Source of the DNA: Ooceraea biroi
Lineage: Eukaryota > Arthropoda > Insecta > Hymenoptera > Formicidae
Length of the DNA: 64,000 nt
NCBI RefSeq assembly: GCF_003672135.1
Contig: NC_039516.1
Coordinates: forward strand, 11,577,838 to 11,641,837
Reading direction: 5' to 3'
Of the stretch, positions 48,401 to 60,373 are shown one piece after another (the first letter of the stretch is position 1; each line of letters opens with the position of its first letter). The position numbers and the translations under genes are program-made. Below the pieces are notes generated by a model. The model ran no database searches. It had not been told where the DNA came from and worked only from the letters and a program-made list of their open reading frames with translations.

Positions 48401-51400
48401 GCGAGATTTAATCGAAGGTTCATAAAATCTTCAATCAAGTCTCGCGTTATCGTCCTTTTCACATTTAGTGAGCGACGAGGTATATGACGCCGCAAAAGTC
48501 GATCATAAAACTACAGTATTCCATAATTTTCATGGCTAAATCATTTCCATGCATTATTATCGCGTTCTAGTGCGTACCTCGACCTCGACGTCTTGTCGTC
48601 AAGATCTTTGCTCTAGATTCTATCGAAGGAATGTCTGTGTGTCATTAACGATTTGTGCTGCAGAAATTGGAAGCTTGTACAACGGACAAGGGAGGAACAG
48701 AGCAAAGGAAGAGACACAGTTCTTCCCTTCAGAATTCAAAGCGACTCCGAAGGACACTTTAACTCTCGTAACGCGAGATTTACACGGAGCAATATCCGCG
48801 CGGCCATCGCGAGCGGAAATCGCGCGAGGACGTCGGACTTCGACGCGGAAAGGAGGTCATCCGACCTCGGCGACGCGGATCCGCGACTGCAGCCAGCATC
48901 CGCGAAGACGCGATCACGCGGAATACGATATCCAAGTGGCAATCACTTCCGAACTTCCGCGCGAGAGGTATTCTCAATCTTCCGCTCGCGTCCGAGTTCC
49001 GCGTTCGATTTCCGCGCCCAATTTTCGCGAGCGCGACTGAATTCTCGCGCAAACACACGACCGAAAAATTCCCGGTGGCGGGACCCTCCGTTCCCCTTTC
49101 AATTTTCACAGGGAGTGGAAACACAGAGGGACGAGAGAGGGCCGATCGGGCGACGTAAACGCTTCGGCGGAACTTGCCGCGCGCGGGTTTAAATCACACA
49201 CGCAATTCCTCGCGATGCGTTATCCCGCGGGGGAGGATTGAACCGAATGAGGTATGGCCGTTGCATATATGTGTGCATGTATATATTTATATATACATGT
49301 AAACGTACATGAAAGGGAGAAACAAGGAAACACATACCGCAATATTTCCCGACGATCGCCCGCTCGGGCTCGCTCGCTCGTTTGCTCGCACTCGCGCGCG
49401 GCGTCACGCCGCGAGGAAATATAATACAAAAGCGATCGGCCGACTTGATTTTTCTATCATCGTAAATCACGCCGGGGGACGACCGGCACATGTTATAATT
49501 TATCGCGCCAGTCGGAAAAAAAAATACCGCTACATTGCCGGCCGTCGAATTTAAGCGTCAATCAAAAAATCGCTCGGGAAAGACGACGCGTGCTGGAATT
49601 ATTTTTACCACCAGCCAGAAATACTGTTATTTATTATTTGGCTAAATGTACGTCGCGGTTGACGGTTAAATTCGCTCGGTGTTCAAGACGAAATTCGAGT
49701 GAATAATTTTGTTTCGATCATAAAACTGATTATTTTTACCTTTTTCCCCTAAATAACCGCGAATGACTGTGGTAACCGACCAAACATAAAAATTTCGCGT
49801 CATTCCGTTTTGTTACATAAAATTGTACACTTGATACGGTCATATGCAAGTTTACAGTTCTCAATATATCGTGCATACTTTCGTATGAACATTTAATTCA
49901 GTATGATTTAACGGAGAGTGCAATATTCAATATTTGGAATTTTCTCTCGTAAAAATAACGAATTCAATTGCGATCGTTACTCGTTTCGGAGAGTACATCT
50001 TTGCAAGAGAGTGTCGCATTGTCTTTCAATTAGGAAACCGGAATATCCCTTGAATGTTGATCTAAACAAAGAAAAGGGCCGAAGGCAGGAACGAGAAACG
50101 CGTTTGAATCGCGTCTTTGATTCACCGGGTTGTCTTCCGTCTCTAATAAAAATCACAGCTTTATCGCTTTTCGTAATAATAAATATTCGTGAGGTACTCT
50201 GCAGCATCGAGAGCGATGCGTACACGTGCGTGCATGTCTCGAGCAGGGAAAAAAGGGCGATGTCAGACTGCAGACGCGGGACGGCGAACGGATTCTTTGA
50301 AACCGACGCTATTCTGTAAACGTGTCTCATTAAAAATAACGAGGCATGGTGGATATATCAAAGGGGGATGCGAACATGAAGGGTGAAAAACGTTCGGGAA
50401 GCGACATCTCCGAGTCGCTTACTCAAGACGCGTTGCGATGTCCGCTAACTGCGGATAAAATGAGAAAGATAACTTATTTCTCAAAGAAATAACTAACTAA
50501 CTAATAAGAAGGCAAATCTCTTGTCTGGCCGCAAGCCGGTGAGTCACATGGTCGGATTTACCTCACGAGATATCACTGACTCTGTCTGAAAACTATCATT
50601 TTTTACAGTAAAAGAGAGATGGAGCAACAGTGTACAAGTGCAATTGTATTTTAATCAAATATCAAGATATTGTTAAGAGCGATAACATGCCAAAGTGATC
50701 AATATGGCACATCTGCAAAACGCGGGATAGATATCAACGAAACTTTCAAGACTTCAAGTTTGAGTTTCAGCGGAAGAGATTATGGATTAACTGCCAATCG
50801 GTTGGAAAGATAAAAAGAGACAGCTAAATCATTAATCATTTATTGTTATTAATGCTATTAACGGGTTGTAGAGTGTTGCCGCGCAAGTGATGCATTACGC
50901 CGATCGCGCCGATATCATCGCTTTCTTACATATTTGATGAATAATTCATGCCAAGCATTAAGTTTCGCATCCTGCAAGGATTGCTGAGACGAAACATCAA
51001 TCATCACTGAAATTACGTTTTGTTTCTTACACGAGCATTTTTCATGTCGTCCCATTGATTAAACTGCGTCGAGCTGTTTAGCCCAGAAACTGCCACGTGA
51101 TAAATCGTTTGCGAAACGCACCAAAATCTGCACAATTGTGGAGCAACGTAAAGTTATCGCGATGCTCGAATTTCGAGTAAATTGGAAAATGAAACAACAA
51201 AATCAAAACCCTATCATAATTATAGACATTGTCATGTAAAAATTTAGGATTTAGGATTGAAGTGATTAAAATTTAGGATTTTAGGATTAAAATATATAAT
51301 AAAACAATAAGAAATTAATGAACGCAAATTAATAAGCGTTCGCATATTCCGAGGACCCTCCCTTTCGCAGACGAGTCTCAGGCGAGCGTGATTTATCCGA

Positions 51401-52726
51401 TGGCGCCAAAGAAGCCATCTTTATCGCCGGCAAAAAATGAGAGGCGAAAAATAGCGAACGGGACGATGGATATCCCGTGTCGGGAGCTTTTCGTCAAATT
51501 TCTCACAGACAGTCTTGGATGTTCTTGCGGCGTGCCGCCGATCCTATCGACATCTAACGGATAAAGGATCCCCCACGGCTGTGCCACATTGTAATCCGCA
51601 CGTCGCGGAGAATGACCGCTGCAGAGGCCTTAAGGGAGCCATCCCTGAGGGCTCCGCCGCCCACCCCTTCTGTCACCACGATGCGATGACGATGAATTTA
51701 TATTCCGTCTCTGCGCGCCGGTCCCCCTTGATTTGATCCACGATGGATCCCGATGGAGTATCCTTTCCTCCTTTCAAGGCGAATGACTCCTGCGGACGTC
51801 GCCAAACTGTCAGGATAACGTCTTCGCCACGTGTTTCGCAAAATGACAAGTTGTCTTAATTAAATAACCTGTCTGATAAATAAATAAATGATTGATAATT
51901 TCGCTATTTGAAAAACGGGAGAATGTAGAGTGCGTTTGTTCATCAAATCGAGGTATGCTTGGACCGGAAGAGCAAATAAAAGCTTGTTGAAAAAAACGAG
52001 GAATCAAGTTTCTTCTTCGGGTATATTTTTATAATTTTATTTGATAGAAAAATAAAAATAACATTCACAACTTACGTTGCAATATTCATGTAAGGATTCC
52101 GTTGCACAAGAAATAACGGTTTACCGGCACGATGTTAATTTGTCATAACTGTCCGCTTCTTGAGTGCCTCGCGAAACAAACAGTCGTTGAATTGCAAAAT
52201 TCCTCGGTAGTTTTTGTGCCTCATACGTATTTGTCGAAATTCATACAGTAGAACCGCGGAAGTACAATCGATCAGTCAGTGTAAAGGCGGAGCAAGTACG
52301 ACTGCTCCGTGACTACTTCCTTCCTCTGATGGAAAACCCTCGGAAAGCAAAGTCATGTATCAAAGGCAGCTCCGGGTTTTTGCTCGCTTTACTTCCACGG
52401 AACAATATTTTCAGGTGGATTTGTTGCTGCGATTACCTGTTGCACTTAATAATATAAGAGCTCTACGACGAACTGTCTCCTTCACGCTACTTTTCTACGT
52501 TTACGTCTACATTCGAGCTCGAACCTATCGCCTTTTCACTGCTCGTGCTTTTTTAACGCTTGCCGAGAATCATCGGCGTAATATTTAACAATTTTCATAA
52601 TTCTCATGGATTAATATAAATGTAACATCAGAGAGAATTGCATATTAACGACATGAGAGGTTAATAGCAACAGCATCAATAATACTATAATACCATAATT
52701 CAGAGCATTGATTATCCAATTATAAA
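45461..52726. other. No gene supported
   Basis: Alternating AT-rich and CpG-rich sequence. A TATAAAAG at 47009-47016 has no initiator or reading frame linked to it. Frames at 48549-49192 (up to 179 codons) sit in a CpG island and mirror one another. A TTTAGGAT-rich patch at 51240-51300 is low complexity. Confidence 0.5.
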
Positions 52727-52948
52727 ATGCAAAAGAATTATATATTTATACATTACAATAAATTATTTAATATCGTTATATTTATCTCGTGCACGTACGC
52801 TGAAATCGCGGCGCCTAAGCAGCGCGCGTTCACTTCGCAGCTGGAACACTTCCAAGGGTCCCAGCCAGGTATAGGCACGTCGACGGCGACCCCGGCCGAC
52901 ATTGGCTTCGCCATTGCCATGGACACTGAACTCGGAGTCTGCGAATAA
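52727..52948 (+). CDS. Possible small secreted protein ORF (73 aa), or antisense of a minus-strand exon
   Basis: The frame starts with a lysine/asparagine n-region and a hydrophobic stretch (LFNIVIFISCTYA, residues 14-26) that could be a signal peptide cut before EIAAPKQ. It continues as EHFQGSQPGIGTSTATPADI and closes GFAIAMDTELGVCE with TAA at 52948. The second half is GC-rich with coding-like third positions, while the first half is AT-rich like an intron, so only the 3' part may be exonic. The opposite strand is equally open. There a CT-rich tract ends in TTCGCAG with the exon starting at 52938, followed by about 105-140 open bases ending at GTGAAC or GTACGTG. The minus reading would splice in phase 0 to the exon at 62945-63130. 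I cannot decide between them and recognise neither product. Confidence 0.2.
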   Translation: MQKNYIFIHYNKLFNIVIFISCTYAEIAAPKQRAFTSQLEHFQGSQPGIGTSTATPADIGFAIAMDTELGVCE

Positions 52949-52972
52949 TTTATGCCGAGAGTTACAGAGCAG

Positions 52973-52998
52973 AAAGAGAGAAAGAGAGAGAGAGAGAA
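52973..52998 (+). repeat. (GA)n microsatellite
   Basis: Purine run. On the minus strand it forms a CT-rich tract upstream of a possible TTCGCAG splice acceptor at 52939. Confidence 0.95.
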
Positions 52999-55945
52999 AA
53001 CGCACGCGGGCAACAATAGCGAACCCTCCCGACCCGAGCGTATGCACGTCGTGGGAATTGGCGAGGTGTCAAGTGCGCGGAGGAAACGAAGTGGTCGACC
53101 GATCGATAATCCTCGTTGTTGCATACTCGTATATTACGATTACGCGTATCGTCTCATCGATCTCGCCGACGAGACGACGCCGAAGTAACGACTGCGGAAA
53201 TGCGAAAGCGAACCGCACAGAGAGAGGAACGCCGGAATGCCAGCCGCGTGCTGGCTCCCCTTTTTCGTGACTTGCTCTCTTTCTCCCTCGGTGTTATCGG
53301 AACAATTGCGAAAGAGATCGAGCGAGGGTATAAATGCGGGAGGAAAAATCACGACGACGCGACGGAAGAAAATCAGTCCTGCAAGGGAGTACAAATGCAG
53401 CGGCGGCCGCGACGGGAATGTTTCGTTTAATCGCTCACAGAGTCGGCCGGCCGAAGGGGTTGAAAGTACAGCCGGCGGTCTTTCATTCGGTCTCGACGAG
53501 CACTCGCCACGGGCGATCTCGCTGCTAAACGGAGTGCCTTTTGAAGTCTTGGTCCACGAACGTGTACCGCGACGTTTCGGGGTGAACGGGAAAATTACGC
53601 GCGCCGGGCTGCCTTTTATTTTTTCCCTTATTTCAGACGTGTCACACGTCCACATCGACCGACACGAGTTTCCTCCGAGGGAGAATCATCGGCTGATGAT
53701 GATCAGAGACTAAGGAGTGTCCCGCGGAATTGGAAGACTTCATGTAAAAGTTTTAAATTAATTGCGGTTATTTACTGAATTGCAGAAAATAAGAAAGCCA
53801 ATAATATGCTCGCCGCGTGGAAGTCTTCCTCTTGTTGCGTCGTAAATAAATGCAGTGGTTGCGGATATAACGTTGAATTAATCAATGATCCCATGACTAC
53901 GAAAACAACAACAAATGCAGCAACAAACATAGAAATAACTGAGAAATAATACAGGGACAAAATAGAGAACGCAAGTTCACTCCTCCGTTTCGTAACTCGA
54001 ACTCTTTTTCTCGCTGCAGCATTAAATCTTTCCACGAGTAACTCGGTTCTGTTAATGGCACGAAATATTAATCGTTGTGCATGGTTGTTCCGTAAAATCA
54101 ATTGTAAGTTGTAGGACGAAGCAACTTGGACGAAAGAAACTTTAAAAAGATTGAGGGCGGCGGATTTTGTACGCAAGCCAACAATAAAGACTTGAAACGA
54201 TTTTCATATTTTTAGGATTCATATTTTTCTCGAAATATGTAAAAGCTGCATATTTAAACGTCAAGAGGATTTTACGCAGAAATGCGAGATGTTATTTTCT
54301 CTGCACGCGAAATTCCAAATCTCTCCGAGTTCGCGCATTTGTTCAACTTACCCCCAGAACTGAATCGCTCAAATTTCGGGAACGTTGGCTTCGCCGGAAA
54401 AAAATAGGCTTTCAGGTCTCGCGCATCCCTCCATCGTACCGGGGAAGATATTGCGCGCGCGGTAACGGGAGCGTAAAAATAACTGCAATTTATGCCAGCG
54501 CGTGGGATGGAACTCTGTTTACAGCGTCTGCAAAACAGCCAACGAACTCTCTCCACCTCGAAAGTACGTCGAGGTAAATTGGGGACGCGCTTAATTCCGC
54601 GTCGCGAACGCATAAAACGCGTCCGTAAATGTCCATGTCTCACCGTACCCCATTTGCGCACCCCATTCACGTACCCCGGGACAACAGCCGATAATAAGGA
54701 AACCGAACGCCTTTCTCGCCGAGGACGGATAAGTGGCGCACGGCGCGTGCGATAAATCGCACGCGGAATGTTCATGGGACCGCCAAAATTGCGCGTACCC
54801 ACCCCTCGACATTCCTCTCGCTACCCTTTTAGGGAGTGAGTCGTCTGCGTGCGTTTTCGCGGTGTCGGCCTCGGGCAATAATTCAGCGATACCATTATCG
54901 GCGCGCTATCATAAATTTGCATTAAACGTACCCCGTACCCCGCGCGATATTAATAATTCCGTGTGTAAGGGCGCGCGCGTCACCACCACTCCGATGACGG
55001 CGTCTCGCTCGCCGCGTCTCCGCGACGGTAAACCCCCGTGTTGCTCCTCTGCGCTTCCGTTTCGTCGAGCGAGCACGAGATCGGCAAAAGAATCTTGCTC
55101 AAAATTTCATGTAAGGGATCATCCGTTTGTAGGGATTAACTGAAATAGATCCACGTGTGCCAAGAGTCCATTTCCGCTTTGCAAAGCGGAAATGAACGTG
55201 AAATGAACGATTTTTGGCATTTCCCAACTCCAATCAGCAGACGCACCGCTGAGATATTCAACGAACTCGCATCCTCAGGCCAGGAACGCTCGCGAATTCC
55301 TCGGTTATTTATTGTTACATATGTAAACGATATTTACACGTATGCAAACGATATTTCATTTGCAAAAGCGTTTAGGATCGCTCCAGCTTCCGCAAGCGGC
55401 TCCTATTGCGCGCTTATTGCGGAAGTAAATCCTGCACTGCTCGAAACTCACGTCATTTCATCCCCATATAGGGCGTCGTAAATCAGGTATGTCTAATGTG
55501 TCTGACGCGCGTAACGTCTATTGAACGCGACGCGATCAATCCCGCATTAACTCGTCTGCATGTATTTCTTCAATCGCGTATTTCTTCAGCGCGCGATTAC
55601 AGACCGAGGATTGTTCAATCCAACGGGCTTCCGTGCTGCAACGCCCCTGACACGCGTGGATTTATCACGATCGCTCTCTATATTTCCCTGACAAATCGTC
55701 GTGCACGTCCGTTTCCAAAAACTTGTACATCGGCCAATAAAAAGCGACAGATTTGTTTTTCACGTCGACAGCGATTTGTTTTATGAAACGGAAAATGCCC
55801 GTCTCTCGTCGGCTGATATGTTCGCGCATTTGAAGGTCTATATAGGAATCTAGAAGAGAATCATGCCAGTCAAGAGAAACGGTTTTGATATCATTGCAAT
55901 TGAAATTGTCGTTTCCACGAAAGAAATGTGATATTTCGATATGCT
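52999..55945. other. CpG-rich, no gene settled
   Basis: Frames of 130-176 codons lie on both strands. The plus frame at 53237-53713 (158 codons) starts with a weak signal-like MPAACWLPFFVTC, and the minus frame at 53772-54176 has one hydrophobic stretch (SVISMFVAAFVVVFVVM) that comes from a CAACAA-type run. None has splice support or a known domain. Confidence 0.45.
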
Positions 55946-56447
55946 TAAGGACGTTCATCGGTTGTAATCGTAGCCAAAAGTTTTGCGCACGTTAGGCTCT
56001 CTTTCCACGTATAGCGCGACCCCCTCCTTACTTCATGACGTTTAGCGTAGACTGTACACTTTTCCATGGCGACCCTCCTTCCACATAGCGACATGCTTCG
56101 AAATACTGTCAGATGAAGAACTTTGAATTATAATTACGCATAAAGGATACCGCTACGTATCTCTATCTTGTAATATATCATTCCTATAACATCGTCATGA
56201 ATCATATATTAACTTTTTAACAAAATACAGAAACAATTTCTGCCGTAAGAAATTAAAATATCTCTCTAGAACACGCTTCGCCTATACCTTACATGTTAAA
56301 ATTCGTAACTTTGACATTGAATATCTCGACTTTGGTACGGACACGGTTCTTACAACTGAGCAGGTATATAAATAACACTATTAATAGTATATGGTCCAAG
56401 TTTCAAGCAAATATATAGAAAATCGATTAGCCGATGAACGTCCTTAA
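55946..56447. mobile_element. TTAA-flanked MITE (Kolobok- or piggyBac-like)
   Basis: Inverted ends GGACGTTCATCGG (55950-55962, and its complement at 56431-56443) extend to about 20 bp with a two-base gap and are flanked by TTAA on both sides (55946-55949, 56444-56447). The element is 494 bp, with no transposase frame. TTAA duplications are typical of Kolobok and piggyBac. The ends lack the CCC start of piggyBac, so Kolobok or an unassigned TTAA family is more likely. Confidence 0.65.
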
Positions 56448-56470
56448 CGTGTATCTGCTACGACATACTC

Positions 56471-56605
56471 ATTGGTCCATATTCTCAGCTCACTTTTATG
56501 ATAAATGCGTGCATTTAGTATATAGTTCACGTTATATATATTATAGAATATCAGAAATAAATACGCGCATTTATTGATAAAAGTGAGCTGCGAATATAGT
56601 CCATT
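56471..56605. mobile_element. Fold-back MITE, 135 bp
   Basis: The two halves are inverted copies of each other. About 40 bases starting ATTGGTCCATATTCTCAGCT on the left match the complement of the right end, with a perfect core CAGCTCACTTTTAT and a few mismatches and one small gap outside it. The middle is AT-rich. The element would fold into one long hairpin. No clear target duplication was found. Confidence 0.6.
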
Positions 56606-58775
56606 ATGTTTGTCAGGTATTTTAAAATATTATAGGTGTATGCAAAACTTCATAAGAAATTCATAAATCACAAATATAAGCAGAGTTACGAATTGGAAGC
56701 ATTGCTCGATAAAAATCTGTCCCAAACATTAAAGCTTGGAGTTAATAAATCAACGCCACTTAAACGCAACGGAGAAAATCCAGAAGAAGAAAGAAGGCTT
56801 TATTTTAATATCGTACGAATTTTTACAAGCACCTAATAAAAAAAATAAAAGATCTCGTTCGACTAATGATTTGTGCCGTATGATGCACTGCGATCGACGT
56901 TGTTCTCTGCGGAATCGCGATCGTGGCGAATTACAAAGATGGGAATTCTCGTAAACGAAAGGATCAACCGAGCTGATGTACTTGCAAAAATGTGCAGACG
57001 GGGAATAAAGCGCGCTCGCATGTAATATTCCATTGTAGAAAGTAGCTCGCGCTACGGCCGCTTTGGGAAACGAACCAGCGTGTGTGACGAAGTCGCGATA
57101 ATGAAATTTTTAGCGCTAGAGCCGTATTAAAAGTTTAAATCATGTTTATCGAGCACGGCGTGCATAACGAAAGACGGGACACTAGTTACGCTACGTGTCA
57201 CACGCGTTGTAAGGGCGAGTGTGTCGGGGCCCATAAAACTTTACGTAAACGTGTTCCAAAAAATCGACATATTTATAATACATACGACGTGTAACGTATT
57301 TATAAAGTTTTCCGACCAGGCAATATTAAGCGGAATGAAAACGTATAATCCAGCCGGGTTTCATCGACGAAACTTCACAACGTGGCAATTATTAATTAAG
57401 ACAAGTCCCCCGCATCACACGTAGACTGTAACACGAGCTTCCCGGTCTTTTATTTTTCTCTTTATTTAAATTTTTGTTTATTTAAATCAGATGAATGATA
57501 CGAAGTATCTTAGCTTCAGGATCTTTGCTTGAAAAACCAGGAAATTCGTGTTACAGTTGCTAGTGCAATGCGCGATCACACTTTCCTTAAAAATCCGAGG
57601 CGGAATCCTAGACAGCTCGAAAACGTGCACACGACTCTCCCCTTCCTTCCCCGATGAAAGATTGAGCAATTGTTATCTGTGTTGAGCCGAGGCAGGGTGG
57701 AGAACAGGGCGAAGGAGCAGGTTGTGTAAATTGCAGGTGCAACGATCGCCGTAGCGCAACAAGTCCGAGGAAAGGACCGATGGGGTGGCACGGGGTGGCC
57801 GCGGTGCACGCGAGCGATGACGATCGACGATGGTAAACGGAGGAAGAAGAGGAAGCTCGGCGCCGAGGGATGCGAGGGAGTGAACGGAAGATGCAACCCT
57901 CCCTTCGCAGCACGTGACTGGGACGTCGACGACGATGAAGTTAGATTTATAGTTTCCCCAGGCGTATCTCGGTCTCTCTCTTTCTCTCTTTCTCTTCACG
58001 CCGCAAAGCTCGCAATTTATGCGACGCTGACGTCGGATTGACATGCCATCGCGCCTGCATATGGTGCCCCCTTATCGATTATCGCCCTGAGCCCGATGCG
58101 GCGCGTGATTTTCTGCAGATTCGCGGCTTCATTCTTGGGAAGTCTGCAAATTTGTTCACGAAATCCACGACGCGATTATTCGCGAAGCGCGAATAGTTCC
58201 GCGCCTCTTCTCTGCCTCTTGAGAATCTTTTTTATGCTTTTATCTCGGTACACCGTGTGGATCTCTGTCAGAAAAAAGAGAGAAGGATATAGGAATAGTC
58301 AAGTAGAGGAAATCAGACGATGGAAATAACGTTGTGTTTTGCAGCAGGAGAGCGGTTTTATACCAAGCAACTGGGTTTATTTTATTCTCGATAATTTCCA
58401 AAATTAAAAAAAGTTAAAACAAATTATTTCTTACCACAGAGAACTGAAATGAAATCTCAGAAATTTCTGAAAGCATTTACGCAAAATATAATTAGTAATT
58501 TCTGTAGATCTGCCCGACAATGGAAACATCTTAGGCCAAGTCTATGTGTATCCAAGTATATACATAGTTACCCTCCTTCTATCTTCCTTCTACATAGTCA
58601 AGAAATTTTTTTATAGCTCAGTTAACGTCTAACTTCAAAATCGAATATACCTCTGGAAAAAAGTATTACTAAAGATATTGCATGGAATCTCCTCCTTGAG
58701 AATCATAAAGTGGCTCATTCAGGCAGCTTAAGTTTCATTAGTTCGCGTATAAAACCACCCCTGGAGATAAGAAAG

Positions 58776-58778
<3 letters not shown>
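56606..58778. other. No gene supported
   Basis: AT-rich, then a CpG-rich patch at 57590-58200 with mirrored frames, including a 74-codon plus frame at 57817-58041 that starts MTIDDGKRRKKRKLG. Confidence 0.5.

Positions 58779-58808
<30 letters not shown>
58779..58808 (+). repeat. (CT)n microsatellite
   Basis: Fifteen CT units followed by a T/C tract. Confidence 0.95.
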
Positions 58809-58811
<3 letters not shown>

Positions 58812-59121
58812 TCTTTTTTTCCCCTTTCTTACAAAACAGAAATATCCTTTAAGAAATATTCACCCCGGAAGTTTCCACAGCAGGTATCGGTGGGCGCAAG
58901 TTTCGGTATATTCCTCCCCTTCGTAGATCCTCTGCAGAGCTAACGAGGTCACCGGGGTCATCCGCGTTCACTCCGGGCGGCCGATATCGAATTCCATGTG
59001 CCGCGGATCTCATTTGGTAAGGATGATGAACGTGGTCCCACTAACTTCGCATCACTTCGATGCGGAACGATGTTGCCGGGCGAATCGAGTCATTTGAATA
59101 TAAAGTATACGCGACGGGACC

Positions 59122-59150
59122 GACGACGACAACAACGATGATGATGACGA
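59122..59150 (+). repeat. Imperfect (ACG/ATG)n triplet repeat
   Basis: ACGACGACAACAACGATGATGATGACG-type triplets, broken by AAC units. Confidence 0.75.
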
Positions 59151-60339
59151 GGTCGATTTTACTTTCCAAACGAGCGCTGCCCTTCGTGTGTCGGAAGCAC
59201 TAAGCGTCTTTTCTTAATCATGGAGGATTAATAAGATAAATTAATAAATTGAAAGCGTGAGCAATTTATTATATAACACGCAATACTGACGATGCAAATA
59301 TATAATGGTGCACGTTATATGTTACAAATGACATATCGAGAGAATCTCGATGATTAAAATGAAGGTAAACTAAAATAATGTGTAATTATAATAAATTTAA
59401 CATAATAATGCACATTATGATTATCGTGGCGCCATCTTTCAGTTCAGCTGAGAGCGCTCGAGCAGACGAAACGTACGATACACGAAGAAGTTGCAAAAGA
59501 CATATACATATACCTCTCCAATTTTGCAATTCATAAAATGCAGAACAGCTTAAGCGATTCTTCGTGATGCCATGTTTCACCAGCGCGGTTTTGCTTGCAT
59601 TTCCATACGAGATTTCTTTTCTTTTTTTTTTTTACATTCTCAGGAAGAAATTGACATTTGTTAAATTGATGTGTTCTCCCGATTTATTCAAAATAGCAAA
59701 TTAACGTCAGAAAACGACATAAATAACGTCATTATATCATCTTCTGATGTCACTTTGTTACTCGCACGATTTCACGCAAAATAAAATAAAATTGCCAAAC
59801 ATTTCGCTTCCCATGACGACTTTGAGGCACCATGTCGAGTTTCATAACGTTGCTTACGCCGCGAAACTCCGATTATAAATTTCGTTTGGCAATTTGTATT
59901 AATTAATCGCATCGCTACTGAATCACGCGATGGGAGAGACGCTGATGATTTATACCCTCTTGCTTAGCGGCCGCGATTAATGAATGCCAATAAAATGTAT
60001 TTAATCCGAGCCAGCCCCAACGATGCGAGGGTATCGATTGTATTACATGTATCGAATCGATTTGGAATTTAAATTGAAATCTTTATATGTCGGCCGCGAA
60101 ATTGGAGAGGCCGTCGACATGAGCGATTGAAATGTCGCCTCCGAAATGTAGAAATCACCGACGAATCGAGGACTTAACTGCGAGATGAAAAAAGTATTAC
60201 AGAATATTTCTCAAAGACAAAAGATACACGAGGTAGGAATTTAATTCCAGAGAATCCGTTGTATTCCGCCAGGATAATTCAATAATAGAATCTTTTATTT
60301 TCTAGTCCGACCAAATTGGCAATTTATTACTTAAGATTA

Positions 60340-60373
60340 CAACGTTTCGCCCGAGTTTCTGGTCCTTATCAAG
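60340..60373 (-). other. Hammerhead-like or Penelope-type RNA motif, copy 2
   Basis: The minus strand reads TTGATAAGGACCAGAAACTC then GGGCGAAACGTTG. It shares the pattern AAGGA, GAAAC, CGAAACGTT with 26226-26256. It probably marks a decayed retroelement end, and no reverse transcriptase frame is next to it. Confidence 0.3.

Noticed and set aside
51240..51300. TTAGG-like motifs resembling the insect telomere repeat
   Set aside because: Units are irregular TTTAGGAT and TTTTAGGAT, too few and not tandem TTAGG; an AT-rich low-complexity patch fits better.
53772..54176. 134-codon minus frame with a transmembrane-like segment
   Set aside because: The hydrophobic segment is encoded by a CAACAA/CAAATG-type repetitive run; no splice sites or family resemblance.
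58845..58888. 44-base micro-exon between ACAAAACAG and CAG|GTATCG
   Set aside because: The acceptor strength comes from the (CT)n microsatellite; no partner exon or start codon could be linked.
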